From the NCBI GenBank assembly GCA_023397675.1, contig JAEWTV010000056.1:1-64000 (forward strand): a stretch of DNA of 64,000 nt, given 5' to 3'. Of this stretch, positions 33,579 to 41,356 are shown one piece after another. The position numbers and the translations under genes are program-made. Origin of the DNA: Bacillota bacterium (GTDB lineage: Bacteria > Bacillota > Clostridia > Acetivibrionales > JANLFN01). Each line of letters opens with the position of its first letter. The stretch's first letter is position 1. The notes under the pieces were generated by a model that worked only from the letters and a program-made list of their open reading frames with translations, was not told the DNA's origin and searched no databases.

Positions 33579-34988
33579 TTACTTGTGTCTTATTACTTCA
33601 AACCTTTGCATTGTATAGTTTTCATTCGCTCTAATTCCCGCCTTTTGAAGAGCAATTGATACCTGCTGTTCAGGTGTGTATACTCCGTCAAGATTTGGTA
33701 GGAGTAGCCCGGACTTTCTCCCATTTCTGACAATGACACCGTACTTTATAACATCAAGTTCGTCTATTGATTTAATATCTTCTGCAGGCATTAATACATC
33801 AACAGAATACACAAGCTTATCCAGTTCATCCTCGGTTACAGGATTGAATCTTGGGTCTTCGGTTGCTGAACTTATGGCATTTCTCATGATTTCTTCCGCT
33901 ATATTGTCCTTTGTGGGTTCAATAGTTCCTATACAGCCCCTAAGCTGCCCGCTCTTTTTTAAAGAAACGAAGGTACCTGCTCTATTTCTAATTAAATCCC
34001 CAGGAATGTTTTGCGGTATATCTATTATCCTGTCTTCCTTTATATATGTCTCAATAGTCTGTCTTGCAAGCTTTACGTATTGATCCTCATTTTCCCTAAT
34101 GTTCTGCATCTCACGTTTGTTTTTAAACTCCAGCTTGTCCAGTATCTGACGTTCAGGATTCTTTCCGCCTATCGAAAACCTCGCAACGGAATAACCCACC
34201 CCAAACGGACCTTCATATGAATAAACCTCAGGTTCCAAATCATAACCGTCCAATGCACCAAACATCATAATAAAAGACCTTAAACCACATTCTCCTGCAT
34301 TTTCACAAAAATTCTCATCTGTAGTAATGAGCCTTTCTACATCAAGCTTCTTTAAACTCTCTATAAGCATATCATCAAATAGCTTGCCGTATTCGCTGTA
34401 TCCGTAAGGCCCTTCATTGGTAAGGCGATGAGATAGATCGCCGCTTGCCAGGAAGACTACCCTTTCATCAGACTGGGCAACAGCCTTTGCAATACACTTT
34501 CCGAATCTGTACTGTTCCTCAAACGATAAGCCTGAAATAGATATATGAACCAGCTTGAAGGAACCATACATTTTTTTTATGAAATACAGAGGAACAAGTG
34601 CTCCGTGGTCAAGGTTTTTTGAAATTTTATACCTGGCAGAAAGTTCTTCACTCAAACCACCTGCAGGGATATGGACAGCATCAGCATAAGAAGATATTGC
34701 CTTTGCAAGAGAAAGGTTGTTTTCAAACTCAAATCTAATATCATTGGCTCCAAACCTGCTCATATCTCCAATTAGCTTGTCCTGCATAGAGATATGGATA
34801 TAATCCTGGAAAACAGGTCCATGGGGAGTTGTAACAATTATGGTGGAAGGTGCATCATTTTTTATATCCTCAGCTGCCTTCATCACAGCTTTAATAGTGT
34901 CAGCAGCTCCATTTTCCTCACCTCTGCCAATCTCAGGTATTATCAGTGGCGGGTGCGGAAAAATATAAGACCTGATAAATTCTCCCAT
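33579..34988 (-). CDS. AmmeMemoRadiSam fusion protein: Memo/LigB-like domain plus AMMECR1 domain
   Basis: I use the ATG at 34988 (469 residues), which follows GGGAGGTAATATT; a TTG lies one codon earlier. The N-terminal half (about 1-275) resembles the Memo / class III extradiol dioxygenase (LigB) fold, with PHPPLIIPEIGRG, TTPHGPVFQDY and ASGDLSHRL. The C-terminal half (about 295-469) is an AMMECR1 domain with its signature LRGCIGTIEP and the later LLLPNLDGV. Memo and AMMECR1 proteins are separate in many organisms; fusion plus the neighbouring radical SAM gene supports a shared pathway of unknown product. A 33-residue membrane peptide gene ends 6 bp upstream. Confidence 0.92.
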   Translation of the reverse strand: MGEFIRSYIFPHPPLIIPEIGRGEENGAADTIKAVMKAAEDIKNDAPSTIIVTTPHGPVFQDYIHISMQDKLIGDMSRFGANDIRFEFENNLSLAKAISSYADAVHIPAGGLSEELSARYKISKNLDHGALVPLYFIKKMYGSFKLVHISISGLSFEEQYRFGKCIAKAVAQSDERVVFLASGDLSHRLTNEGPYGYSEYGKLFDDMLIESLKKLDVERLITTDENFCENAGECGLRSFIMMFGALDGYDLEPEVYSYEGPFGVGYSVARFSIGGKNPERQILDKLEFKNKREMQNIRENEDQYVKLARQTIETYIKEDRIIDIPQNIPGDLIRNRAGTFVSLKKSGQLRGCIGTIEPTKDNIAEEIMRNAISSATEDPRFNPVTEDELDKLVYSVDVLMPAEDIKSIDELDVIKYGVIVRNGRKSGLLLPNLDGVYTPEQQVSIALQKAGIRANENYTMQRFEVIRHK

Positions 34989-34993
34989 CAATA

Positions 34994-35095
34994 TTACCTC
35001 CCGGTAACCAAACCGTAAATTATAGCACTAAGCGTCGTAACTATAAACGCTATGGCAACAATTAGTGATACCCATTTAACAGTTTTTCTATTCAT
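34994..35095 (-). CDS. 33-residue single-pass membrane peptide
   Basis: A short ORF with a strong AAGGAG site 8 nt before its ATG. It encodes a basic N-terminus (MNRKTVK), one hydrophobic segment (about residues 8-29) and a short tail ending TGR. Its final codons contain the GGGAGG that serves as ribosome binding site of the downstream Memo-AMMECR1 gene, so translation of the two is probably coupled. Tiny membrane proteins of this shape are common in Firmicutes but I cannot assign a family. Confidence 0.65.
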   Translation of the reverse strand: MNRKTVKWVSLIVAIAFIVTTLSAIIYGLVTGR

Positions 35096-35266
35096 AAAGA
35101 ACACTCCTTATATTTTAAACAAATTTAGGTTTTTAGATTTTTTACTAAAGATTATTTTATATCAAAAGCTCACATAAATAAATGATTTACTAAATTTACT
35201 TTAACCTCTAATTGAATATATTTCTATAAATGGCTATTTCGAATAAAAAAAGTTCTAGAAAAAATA

Positions 35267-35304
35267 GAAAACTCAAGGGTCAGTTCTGAAGCCCTTGAGT
35301 TTTC
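35267..35304 (-). terminator. metA terminator (bidirectional-looking)
   Basis: GAAAACTCAAGGG and CCCTTGAGTTTTC form a 13-bp stem. T-rich sequence follows on both strands, so it could also stop plus-strand transcription. It lies 22 bp after the metA stop codon. Confidence 0.8.
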
Positions 35305-35326
35305 TTTTTTATTGTTTTTAATTTAT

Positions 35327-36250
35327 TTATTCCTCATTTAAATCGTTTAAGTCAAACGGTGTTTCCTGATATACGTAGTAGTTGAGCCAGTTATTATAAA
35401 GAAGATTACCATGACCTTTCCATCTTACAACCGGATTTTTTTGAGGATTGTCATCCTTGAAATAATTTTTTGGAATCTCAATATCCAAGCCTTTTGCAAC
35501 ATCCCTGTCATATTCGGTTTTCAAAGTGTTGGCATCATATTCCGAATGTCCTGTTACAAATATATGCCTTCCTTTGCCTGCCGCAACAATATAGACACCT
35601 GCTTCTTCAGATTCAGAAAGTATATCAAGCTCTTTAACCTTCTCAATGTCTTCACGCTTAACATCAGTATAGCGTGAATGCGGTACATAGAACTCATCAT
35701 CAAATCCTCTGAGCAGTTTAATATTCTGTTTATTGACAGTATGCTTGAATACTCCGAACAATTTCTTTTTAAGAGAATATTTCGGTACACCATAATGGTA
35801 ATAAAGACCAGCTTGCGCACCCCAGCATATGTGGAGAGTGGAATAAACATTGGTGTGTGTCCAGTCCATTATTTCCTTAAGCTCATCCCAATATGCCACT
35901 TCCTCAAAATCCATCTGCTCTACAGGGGCTCCGGTTATTATCATTCCGTCAAATTTTTGGTTACGTATTTCGTCAAAAGTATTATAAAATTTGATTAAAT
36001 GTTCTTCAGGTGTATTCTTTGACTGGTAGGTGCGTGGATGCAAAAGAACTATATCCACCTGAAGAGGTGAATTTCCAAGCATCCTAAGTATCTGAGTCTC
36101 AGTAACAATTTTTGTCGGCATAAGATTAAGTATTACTATTTTAAGAGGGCGGATATCCTGATGATAGGCTCTGTCCTCCGTTATAAAGAATATATTTTCA
36201 TTTAGCATCACTTCTGCTGCCGGAAGATTGTCTGGAATATTAATAGGCAT
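35327..36250 (-). CDS. metA: homoserine O-acetyltransferase (MetA family)
   Basis: I start at the ATG giving MPINIPDNLPA (307 residues) because AAGGATG lies 9 nt before it; the in-frame ATG 9 nt upstream is inside that site. The protein has the MetA fold with the catalytic cysteine in HICWGAQAG and conserved GRHIFVTGHSEYD. The residue after TGAPV, number 111, is glutamate. In characterised MetA enzymes Glu111 goes with acetyl-CoA use and Gly111 with succinyl-CoA, so despite the common name homoserine succinyltransferase this is probably an acetyltransferase making O-acetylhomoserine for methionine synthesis. Monocistronic with its own terminator. Confidence 0.94.
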   Translation of the reverse strand: MPINIPDNLPAAEVMLNENIFFITEDRAYHQDIRPLKIVILNLMPTKIVTETQILRMLGNSPLQVDIVLLHPRTYQSKNTPEEHLIKFYNTFDEIRNQKFDGMIITGAPVEQMDFEEVAYWDELKEIMDWTHTNVYSTLHICWGAQAGLYYHYGVPKYSLKKKLFGVFKHTVNKQNIKLLRGFDDEFYVPHSRYTDVKREDIEKVKELDILSESEEAGVYIVAAGKGRHIFVTGHSEYDANTLKTEYDRDVAKGLDIEIPKNYFKDDNPQKNPVVRWKGHGNLLYNNWLNYYVYQETPFDLNDLNEE

Positions 36251-36430
36251 ATAAATCATCCTTATTTTAAGATTATGTTTAATTATTAATATAACATTGA
36301 AAATAGGTTAAGACCTTGATTAAGCTGTTTCACAGTTATTTTTTCAATAATAAAATTAATACAATGTTAATATATTATATTTTCATTGTCAATAAGGCAG
36401 CATAGTATAAAAAAATATTGATGCATAAAA

Positions 36431-36459
36431 AAAGAATGCTCCAGTCCGAAGCATTCTTT
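36431..36459 (-). terminator. terminator of the 69-residue protein gene
   Basis: AAAGAATGCT pairs with AGCATTCTTT around a 9-nt loop; on the minus strand the stem runs into a T-rich tract, 15 bp after the stop codon of the gene at 36475. Confidence 0.8.
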
Positions 36460-36474
36460 CATAAAATTCGTTTA

Positions 36475-36684
36475 TTAAGAAATAGCATTAGCCTTTTTAG
36501 CCGGGAAGTATCTTATAGACTTTTTAGATTTACATAAAAGTGAATTATATTCTTCCACAAGCTTATTATATTCTTTTCCTAAATCAAGAATGATATTAAG
36601 CAGGTAGACTTCATTTTCGGTACGCTCATACTTCAGAAAGTAGTTTGCAGCCTCTTCAATCTTATGTTGCAGCAGTTTGTCCAT
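36475..36684 (-). CDS. 69-residue uncharacterised helical protein
   Basis: I start at the ATG at 36684 (MDKLLQHKIEE), preceded by GGGAGGTATT; an in-frame ATG at 36702 lacks a site. The product is charged, mostly helical, with a basic C-terminus (KSKKSIRYFPAKKA). Its size and helical pairing recall Spo0E-like phosphatases, but the SQxxD signature is absent, so I do not assign it. Own ribosome binding site and own terminator indicate a genuine gene. Confidence 0.7.
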   Translation of the reverse strand: MDKLLQHKIEEAANYFLKYERTENEVYLLNIILDLGKEYNKLVEEYNSLLCKSKKSIRYFPAKKANAIS

Positions 36685-36910
36685 AATACCTCCCATTGAC
36701 ACTTCACAATTAAAATTCGCTATTGGATTATACCACGTTTTTACATTTGTTCCAATTAAAGATTATCATGATTAAGTATTTGCAAGGCTTAAAAGATTGA
36801 TACATTCGGGCAATATTATTACCCTTTCCAGCTAATCTGATTTTAAAAAGGTTGAAGTTATATCAAGATGAATATATAATTTAGATAAAAAATACCAGGC
36901 GGTATACATA

Positions 36911-38098
36911 ATGGTCAAAATAAGTACAAAATCAAACATAAAAAGAATACTTATAATAACTGTTGCTTTTTTCATAATAGTCGGTATTTCGGCAGCCGCA
37001 AGCAATACAACAAATTCTTCAGAAATTTCACCAAGTAACAATTCACAAACTAAAGCAGATGAAAAGACAGGCGATAATGACAAAGTTTCACCTAAACCTG
37101 TATCATCTACTGAAATCTGCCTTCCCAGTAAAGTTTATGCAGTAGTTGGAAAAGAAGTTAATATTTATTTTGAGAACGTTTTAAACGATAAAGCAGAAAA
37201 ATATGATTTTACTGTAAATTGCAGTATAGGAAAGCACATGAACGACAGATGGACCTGTAAACCCACAAAGGCAGGAACATATCCCCTTAGCATAGATGTA
37301 TATGAGCAAAATACACTCATATGTTCCGCTTCTACTAATGTAGTTGTTTCCGAAGTAAACTCGGATGGCAGTAATAAAACTTTTCTAGCAATAGGAGACA
37401 GCACTACTTCGGGGGGTATTTATACAGGTGAAATTCTTAAAATGGCGAAATCAGACAAGGTTTCTATTGCCTTAACCGGTAGCAAGGGTGAAGGTTCAAA
37501 CAAATACGAAGGTATAAGCGGTTGGACTGTTGCTTACTTTTATGAAAGTTCAAAAAGCCCTTTTGTATTTAATGGAGCCTTTGATTTTGGAAAATACTTA
37601 TCGACGAACAAATTACACGACCCAGGTTTTGTTTTAATTAATCTTGGAATAAATGATGTACTTGGTTTTAATAATGATTCAGACTTAAATAAAGAGATTC
37701 CGTCTATTCTTGAAAAACTCAATTCAATGATTGAAAACATAAAAACCTATAACACCGGAATCAGAATTGGCATCGCAGTGACTATTCCTCCTTCAAAAGA
37801 TCAGGATGCATTTGGCGAAAGCTACAAATGCGAAATAACACAGTGGAGATATAAACGTAATAATTTTATATGGAACAAAGCTTTAATCAATGCATTTCAG
37901 GGCAAAGAGGCTCAAGGAATTGATCTTGTACCTATAAATGTGAACCTGGATACTGTCCATAACATGCAGACTACAGAAGAAGCTATAAACAGCCGCAATC
38001 CAAATTTAGCAGAGCATCAGAGCAATGGCGTACATCCAGGATTTAAAGGCTATTATCAGATAGCAGATGAAATTTACTACTGGCTAAGATCACATTAA
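36911..38098 (+). CDS. SGNH/GDSL-family hydrolase, membrane-anchored or secreted
   Basis: A 395-residue protein with an N-terminal hydrophobic segment (about 11-31), a Ser/Thr/Lys-rich linker, a beta-rich domain (about 55-150) and an SGNH hydrolase domain (about 158-395). Block I is AIGDSTTSGG (nucleophile Ser), the Asn block is NLGINDV, and the final block is NGVHPGFKGYYQIAD with the catalytic His. Proteins like this remove acyl groups from sugars or lipids; the extracellular location suggests polysaccharide de-esterification, which is inference. Single gene with a terminator 20 bp after the stop. Confidence 0.85.
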   Translation: MVKISTKSNIKRILIITVAFFIIVGISAAASNTTNSSEISPSNNSQTKADEKTGDNDKVSPKPVSSTEICLPSKVYAVVGKEVNIYFENVLNDKAEKYDFTVNCSIGKHMNDRWTCKPTKAGTYPLSIDVYEQNTLICSASTNVVVSEVNSDGSNKTFLAIGDSTTSGGIYTGEILKMAKSDKVSIALTGSKGEGSNKYEGISGWTVAYFYESSKSPFVFNGAFDFGKYLSTNKLHDPGFVLINLGINDVLGFNNDSDLNKEIPSILEKLNSMIENIKTYNTGIRIGIAVTIPPSKDQDAFGESYKCEITQWRYKRNNFIWNKALINAFQGKEAQGIDLVPINVNLDTVHNMQTTEEAINSRNPNLAEHQSNGVHPGFKGYYQIADEIYYWLRSH

Positions 38099-38116
38099 TA
38101 ACAGCAATAATTAAGT

Positions 38117-38146
38117 ATAGAGACTTATATAGTCTCTATTTTTTAT
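38117..38146 (+). terminator. terminator of the SGNH hydrolase gene
   Basis: ATAGAGAC pairs with GTCTCTAT around a short loop, followed by a T run on the plus strand. Confidence 0.75.
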
Positions 38147-38233
38147 GCTATAAACAGCTTTTATCAACAAATGTAAATGAAATTCTAATTCCTTTAAGAT
38201 ATTCTATTCTTAAAAAATAAGGAGGTTATTATT

Positions 38234-38707
38234 ATGCAGGAAAAAGCTTCAGAATTTGAAAAAGCAGTAGCATTAAATAAATTTCACACTAGGGATAAAA
38301 TAGATTTACTTAATGCACTTAAGGAAAAATTCGGTGAGAACGTAGTCGATGTCGTTGAACAAGTCGAATGCCAAAAAGCCCTGCATGCCTGGCAGAACAT
38401 AGCTTCGCAATATACCGATCATTCGATAGAAGCTTTAATACAGCTTTTATGGGAGCCCTTACGATCCAAAGGTTTTGAATTCACATTGAAAAAAAATCAT
38501 GAGGGAGTACAAATGTACTGTACTAAATGCCCTATTTACGATTTAGCTAAAGAGCTGGATGCTTTGGAGTGGATGTACCATCACACATGCCTTGCCGACC
38601 CTTACATTGCAGAAGGCTTTAATCCCAATATCGGTTTAAAACGTTCAATGACTCTAATGCAAGGTGATGCATGTTGTGACCATTTCTATTACTATAAAGA
38701 AAAGTGA
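38234..38707 (+). CDS. L-2-amino-thiazoline-4-carboxylate hydrolase-like protein
   Basis: A 157-residue protein starting after a strong AAGGAGG. The alternating cysteine/histidine pattern (VQMYCTKCPIYDL, HHTCLADPYIAEGFNPNI, GDACCDHFYYY) matches the ATC-hydrolase-like family (PF14196), whose founding member hydrolyses a thiazoline in L-cysteine production; most members are of unknown function. Length is typical. Its 3' end overlaps by 16 bp, convergently, the gene of a Crp/Fnr-type regulator. Confidence 0.75.
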   Translation: MQEKASEFEKAVALNKFHTRDKIDLLNALKEKFGENVVDVVEQVECQKALHAWQNIASQYTDHSIEALIQLLWEPLRSKGFEFTLKKNHEGVQMYCTKCPIYDLAKELDALEWMYHHTCLADPYIAEGFNPNIGLKRSMTLMQGDACCDHFYYYKEK

Positions 38708-39279
38708 TTTGTTTGCTTTGTTTTTATCCGGGATAAATGGGTTGGAGTAATACCAAGATAGGCAGAAACCAAATACTGAGGAACCTTTTGTTCCAGGTCT
38801 CCATAATTTTGTTTGAATAACAAATACCTTTCTTCTGCGCAAATAGTGCCGAATTGCCTCAAGCGGTCACTAATAGCATCAATTTCAGTTTCTGTCCTTT
38901 CCTGGCTTAGTTTTTCCAGTTCGGGATATTTCTTTATAATAGATAACACTTCAGAATATTTGGCTTCAAGTATAGTAGCATTACATACGGATTTAATGTA
39001 AACACTGCTTTCTTTTAAAGGATTAAGCGTTGCCAACAGGAATTGTCCGTTTGTTATGAATTGTTTCACAAACAAAGAACCGTCGCTTTTAATGTTGTAC
39101 ATATAAAAAAGCCCTTCAATTATAAATCCAACCTTATCGACCATTTGGCCTTCTGCGGCAAAGCATTCATATTTTTTATATTTTTTTAATTTATAAACCT
39201 TTATTAACTCTTCAATAATTTTATTTTCAATATTAAGCTTATTCAAATATTCAACTAATTTTAAATAGTCGGAATTCAT
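38692..39279 (-). CDS. Crp/Fnr-family transcriptional regulator
   Basis: A 195-residue protein with an N-terminal cyclic-nucleotide-binding-type beta-barrel (about 20-115; GQMVDKVGFIIEGLFYMYN) and a C-terminal helix-turn-helix (VSAYLGITPTHLSRIK, about 168-183). There are no Fnr-type N-terminal cysteines for an Fe-S cluster and the cAMP-contact set is not obvious, so the signal is unknown. It overlaps the ATC-hydrolase-like gene tail-to-tail by 16 bp; antisense interference between the two transcripts is possible. Confidence 0.88.
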   Translation of the reverse strand: MNSDYLKLVEYLNKLNIENKIIEELIKVYKLKKYKKYECFAAEGQMVDKVGFIIEGLFYMYNIKSDGSLFVKQFITNGQFLLATLNPLKESSVYIKSVCNATILEAKYSEVLSIIKKYPELEKLSQERTETEIDAISDRLRQFGTICAEERYLLFKQNYGDLEQKVPQYLVSAYLGITPTHLSRIKTKQTNHFSL

Positions 39280-39435
39280 AAAATACTCCCCTTAAAGTTA
39301 CGCAACACATATATTCTATACTAAAACAAATCTCTTTGAAATGGCGTGACATCATTTATTGTTTTATTATGCAAAATTTTGTAGTATATTTATTTTATGC
39401 AATCTCTTTAATAAATTAATGCATACGAGGCGCTG

Positions 39436-40266
39436 ATGAGAAAACTATTTGAAAACAAAAACGTAAAACTGGCGTATGATATTTTCATGTCACTCCTTGC
39501 TGTGCTGGTTGCAGCTATCCTCATCCATGAATTTACTTCAAATCCAGGTGAACAGGATTTAAAGGTATATGCCATTATTGATGATGTTATTCTTATAATT
39601 TTTGCTATTGATTATTTTACAAGGCTTTTTCTTGCAAAGGACAAGCTGAAATTCTTTAAAAGCAATATAATAGAGTTAATAGCCATAATCCCCTTCAATG
39701 CAATATTCCAAGCTTTAAGAATAACAAGGCTTGTAAGACTTTTAAGACTTCTAAAGGTGCTTCGTCTGGTATCCTTTTTAGCAATCCTTTATAAAAAAAT
39801 GAATGTTTTCTTTAAAACAAATAACTTTCATTATATTTTATTGATTACCATATCCACAATAATTATAGGTGCTGTTGGGATTTCTTTTGCTGAAAATATG
39901 AGTTATGACAATGCTCTTTGGTGGGCTTTTGTAACAACTACCACTGTAGGCTATGGTGATATATCTCCCGCTACCGCTGAAGGAAGAGTCATCGCAGTAA
40001 TTTTGATGGTTATTGGAATAGGCTTTCTGGGTATGCTTACCGGTACAATATCAACGTTCTTTATCAGAAAAAGAGAAGGTAAAACCAAACTGAGGACTAA
40101 TGTAATTGATACTATCAAAAGCAAGCTTGACGGCTTTGATACACTAAGCAACGAAGATATTGATGACATATGCAATATATTACAATCCCTTAAGCACGGA
40201 AATAATGCAAAAGAAACAAATACTCAAGCAGCACAAAAGCCTTCGGGTGCGGATGACAGGACTTGA
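39436..40266 (+). CDS. voltage-gated-type potassium channel (six-TM)
   Basis: A 276-residue ion channel. An S4-like segment has regularly spaced arginines (RITRLVRLLRLLKVLRL, about 95-111) and the selectivity filter TTTVGYGDISP lies near residue 170. There are about five to six membrane helices, a cytoplasmic helix and a low-complexity tail. The filter indicates K+ selectivity. Oddly, the last codons (SGADDRT and stop) lie within a sequence identical to the 3' end of the nearby tRNA-Leu gene, so the C-terminus appears to have been fixed by a tRNA-derived insertion. Ribosome binding site GAGG, 5 nt before the ATG. Confidence 0.92.
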   Translation: MRKLFENKNVKLAYDIFMSLLAVLVAAILIHEFTSNPGEQDLKVYAIIDDVILIIFAIDYFTRLFLAKDKLKFFKSNIIELIAIIPFNAIFQALRITRLVRLLRLLKVLRLVSFLAILYKKMNVFFKTNNFHYILLITISTIIIGAVGISFAENMSYDNALWWAFVTTTTVGYGDISPATAEGRVIAVILMVIGIGFLGMLTGTISTFFIRKREGKTKLRTNVIDTIKSKLDGFDTLSNEDIDDICNILQSLKHGNNAKETNTQAAQKPSGADDRT

Positions 40267-40380
40267 CCGTCTGCTTCGCTTTGCTCGCATACTACTGCCT
40301 TACGGCACACTCACCTAAAAACGTGCATTTAGCACGTTTTCTGAACGGTTCGTGCCTTCTCAGGTCCAAGTCCTGCCTGT
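40246..40380. repeat. tRNA-Leu-derived inverted-repeat element
   Basis: The left end (about 40246-40266) repeats the 3' acceptor / T-arm end of the tRNA-Leu gene 180 bp away. The right end (40361-40375) is an inverted near-copy of the T-arm (CAGGTCCAAGTCCTG), so the element is bounded by inverted T-arm-like arms. A perfect hairpin (AAAACGTGC / GCACGTTTT) lies at about 40318-40341. It has no ORF. It could be a tRNA-derived miniature element or the scar of an integration at the tRNA 3' end. Confidence 0.6.
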
Positions 40381-40397
40381 AAATAACAATAAAAAAA

Positions 40398-40424
40398 GCA
40401 ATTAAGAGTAAACCCCTTAATTGC
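40398..40424 (-). terminator. tRNA-Leu terminator
   Basis: On the minus strand GCAATTAAG pairs with CTTAATTGC and is followed by seven Ts, directly after the tRNA. Confidence 0.85.
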
Positions 40425-40429
40425 TTTTT

Positions 40430-40512
<83 letters not shown>

Positions 40513-40568
40513 ATGACAGCTATAATATTTTAACACTAGCGACGCTAAAAATCAATATGCAGAAAATC

Positions 40569-41000
40569 TCAATAGGGTGGAGGAAGAGAAAATCTGAGCT
40601 TCTTTAAAAGCCTGGCTGCATCCTTAACATAAAAAAACAACACTCTTCCCTTTTCATCAAACACGCCTAAAATCATGTTTTCCTTTTCAGGTATCATAAG
40701 TATCAATCTTTTTATAGTGCAGTTAAGCCATTTGTTACAAGATTTCTCGCCCGGTTCTATAGGTATTCCTATCATATAGCCGTTTCCAGGTACAGGCCTA
40801 AACCTCATACACATTCCTGTTATTCCATCTGTCAGCTTAAGAGCTTCCTTTTTTATTGTATCATTCATTTCAGTGCTTTTTATAACCTGTTCCTGCTTTA
40901 TATCAAAGATTTCAACACGTCCATCAGCATAAACCGCCATTCCAGTTGAGAAAAATGAAATAACTATTATTATTAAAATAACTTTTTTCAATTCAATCAC
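40569..41000 (-). CDS. 143-residue exported protein of unknown function
   Basis: The product has an N-terminal signal peptide (about 5-26, ending near VYADG) and a mature domain of about 115 residues with two cysteines (TGMCMRF, KSCNKW) and a proline-rich end (SLPPPY). I do not recognise the family. The annotated GTG start gives MIEL; a TTG three codons later fits the GGGTGAT site better and would only shorten the basic N-terminus. No neighbour on the same strand is close enough for an operon. Confidence 0.7.
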   Translation of the reverse strand: MIELKKVILIIIVISFFSTGMAVYADGRVEIFDIKQEQVIKSTEMNDTIKKEALKLTDGITGMCMRFRPVPGNGYMIGIPIEPGEKSCNKWLNCTIKRLILMIPEKENMILGVFDEKGRVLFFYVKDAARLLKKLRFSLPPPY

Positions 41001-41112
41001 CCATTTTAAAGTATTTACTCTAATAAGAAAAGTATCAACTATTTCAAATACATTTTATGTGGTATAATGTGGAAGATTGAATATTTACTATTACCTTTCC
41101 AGGGAGATTTAC

Positions 41113-41355
41113 ATGATGATATTTTTCATAATGTTTCTTATTGCTCCATGTGCAGGACTTCTTCTTTTTATAGGGGTGCGGAAGAATTTGAATTACACTA
41201 TTGTTGCATTATTAGGAATTCAGGTAACAATAATAGGTGGAATTGCTTGTCTGGTAGTCCAAGGAAGTTTTGGCCCATTAGTAGGATTTATAATCATTTT
41301 TACAGGCTTTTTAATCACTTTGACCTCTGTTATTGCAACATCCGGAGAAAAATAA
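41113..41355 (+). CDS. 80-residue membrane protein
   Basis: I start at the ATG at 41113, preceded by AGGGAGATTTAC; an in-frame ATG at 41077 is possible but lacks a site. The product (MMIFFIMFLIAP...) has about three hydrophobic segments separated by short basic or glycine turns (GVRKNLN, VQGSFGPL). Family unknown. It ends 2 bp from the convergent cobyric acid synthase gene. Confidence 0.65.
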   Translation: MMIFFIMFLIAPCAGLLLFIGVRKNLNYTIVALLGIQVTIIGGIACLVVQGSFGPLVGFIIIFTGFLITLTSVIATSGEK

Positions 41356-41356
41356 A

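Noticed and set aside
36475..36684. Spo0E-like phosphatase
   Set aside because: Size and helical pairing fit, but the SQxxD signature is absent.
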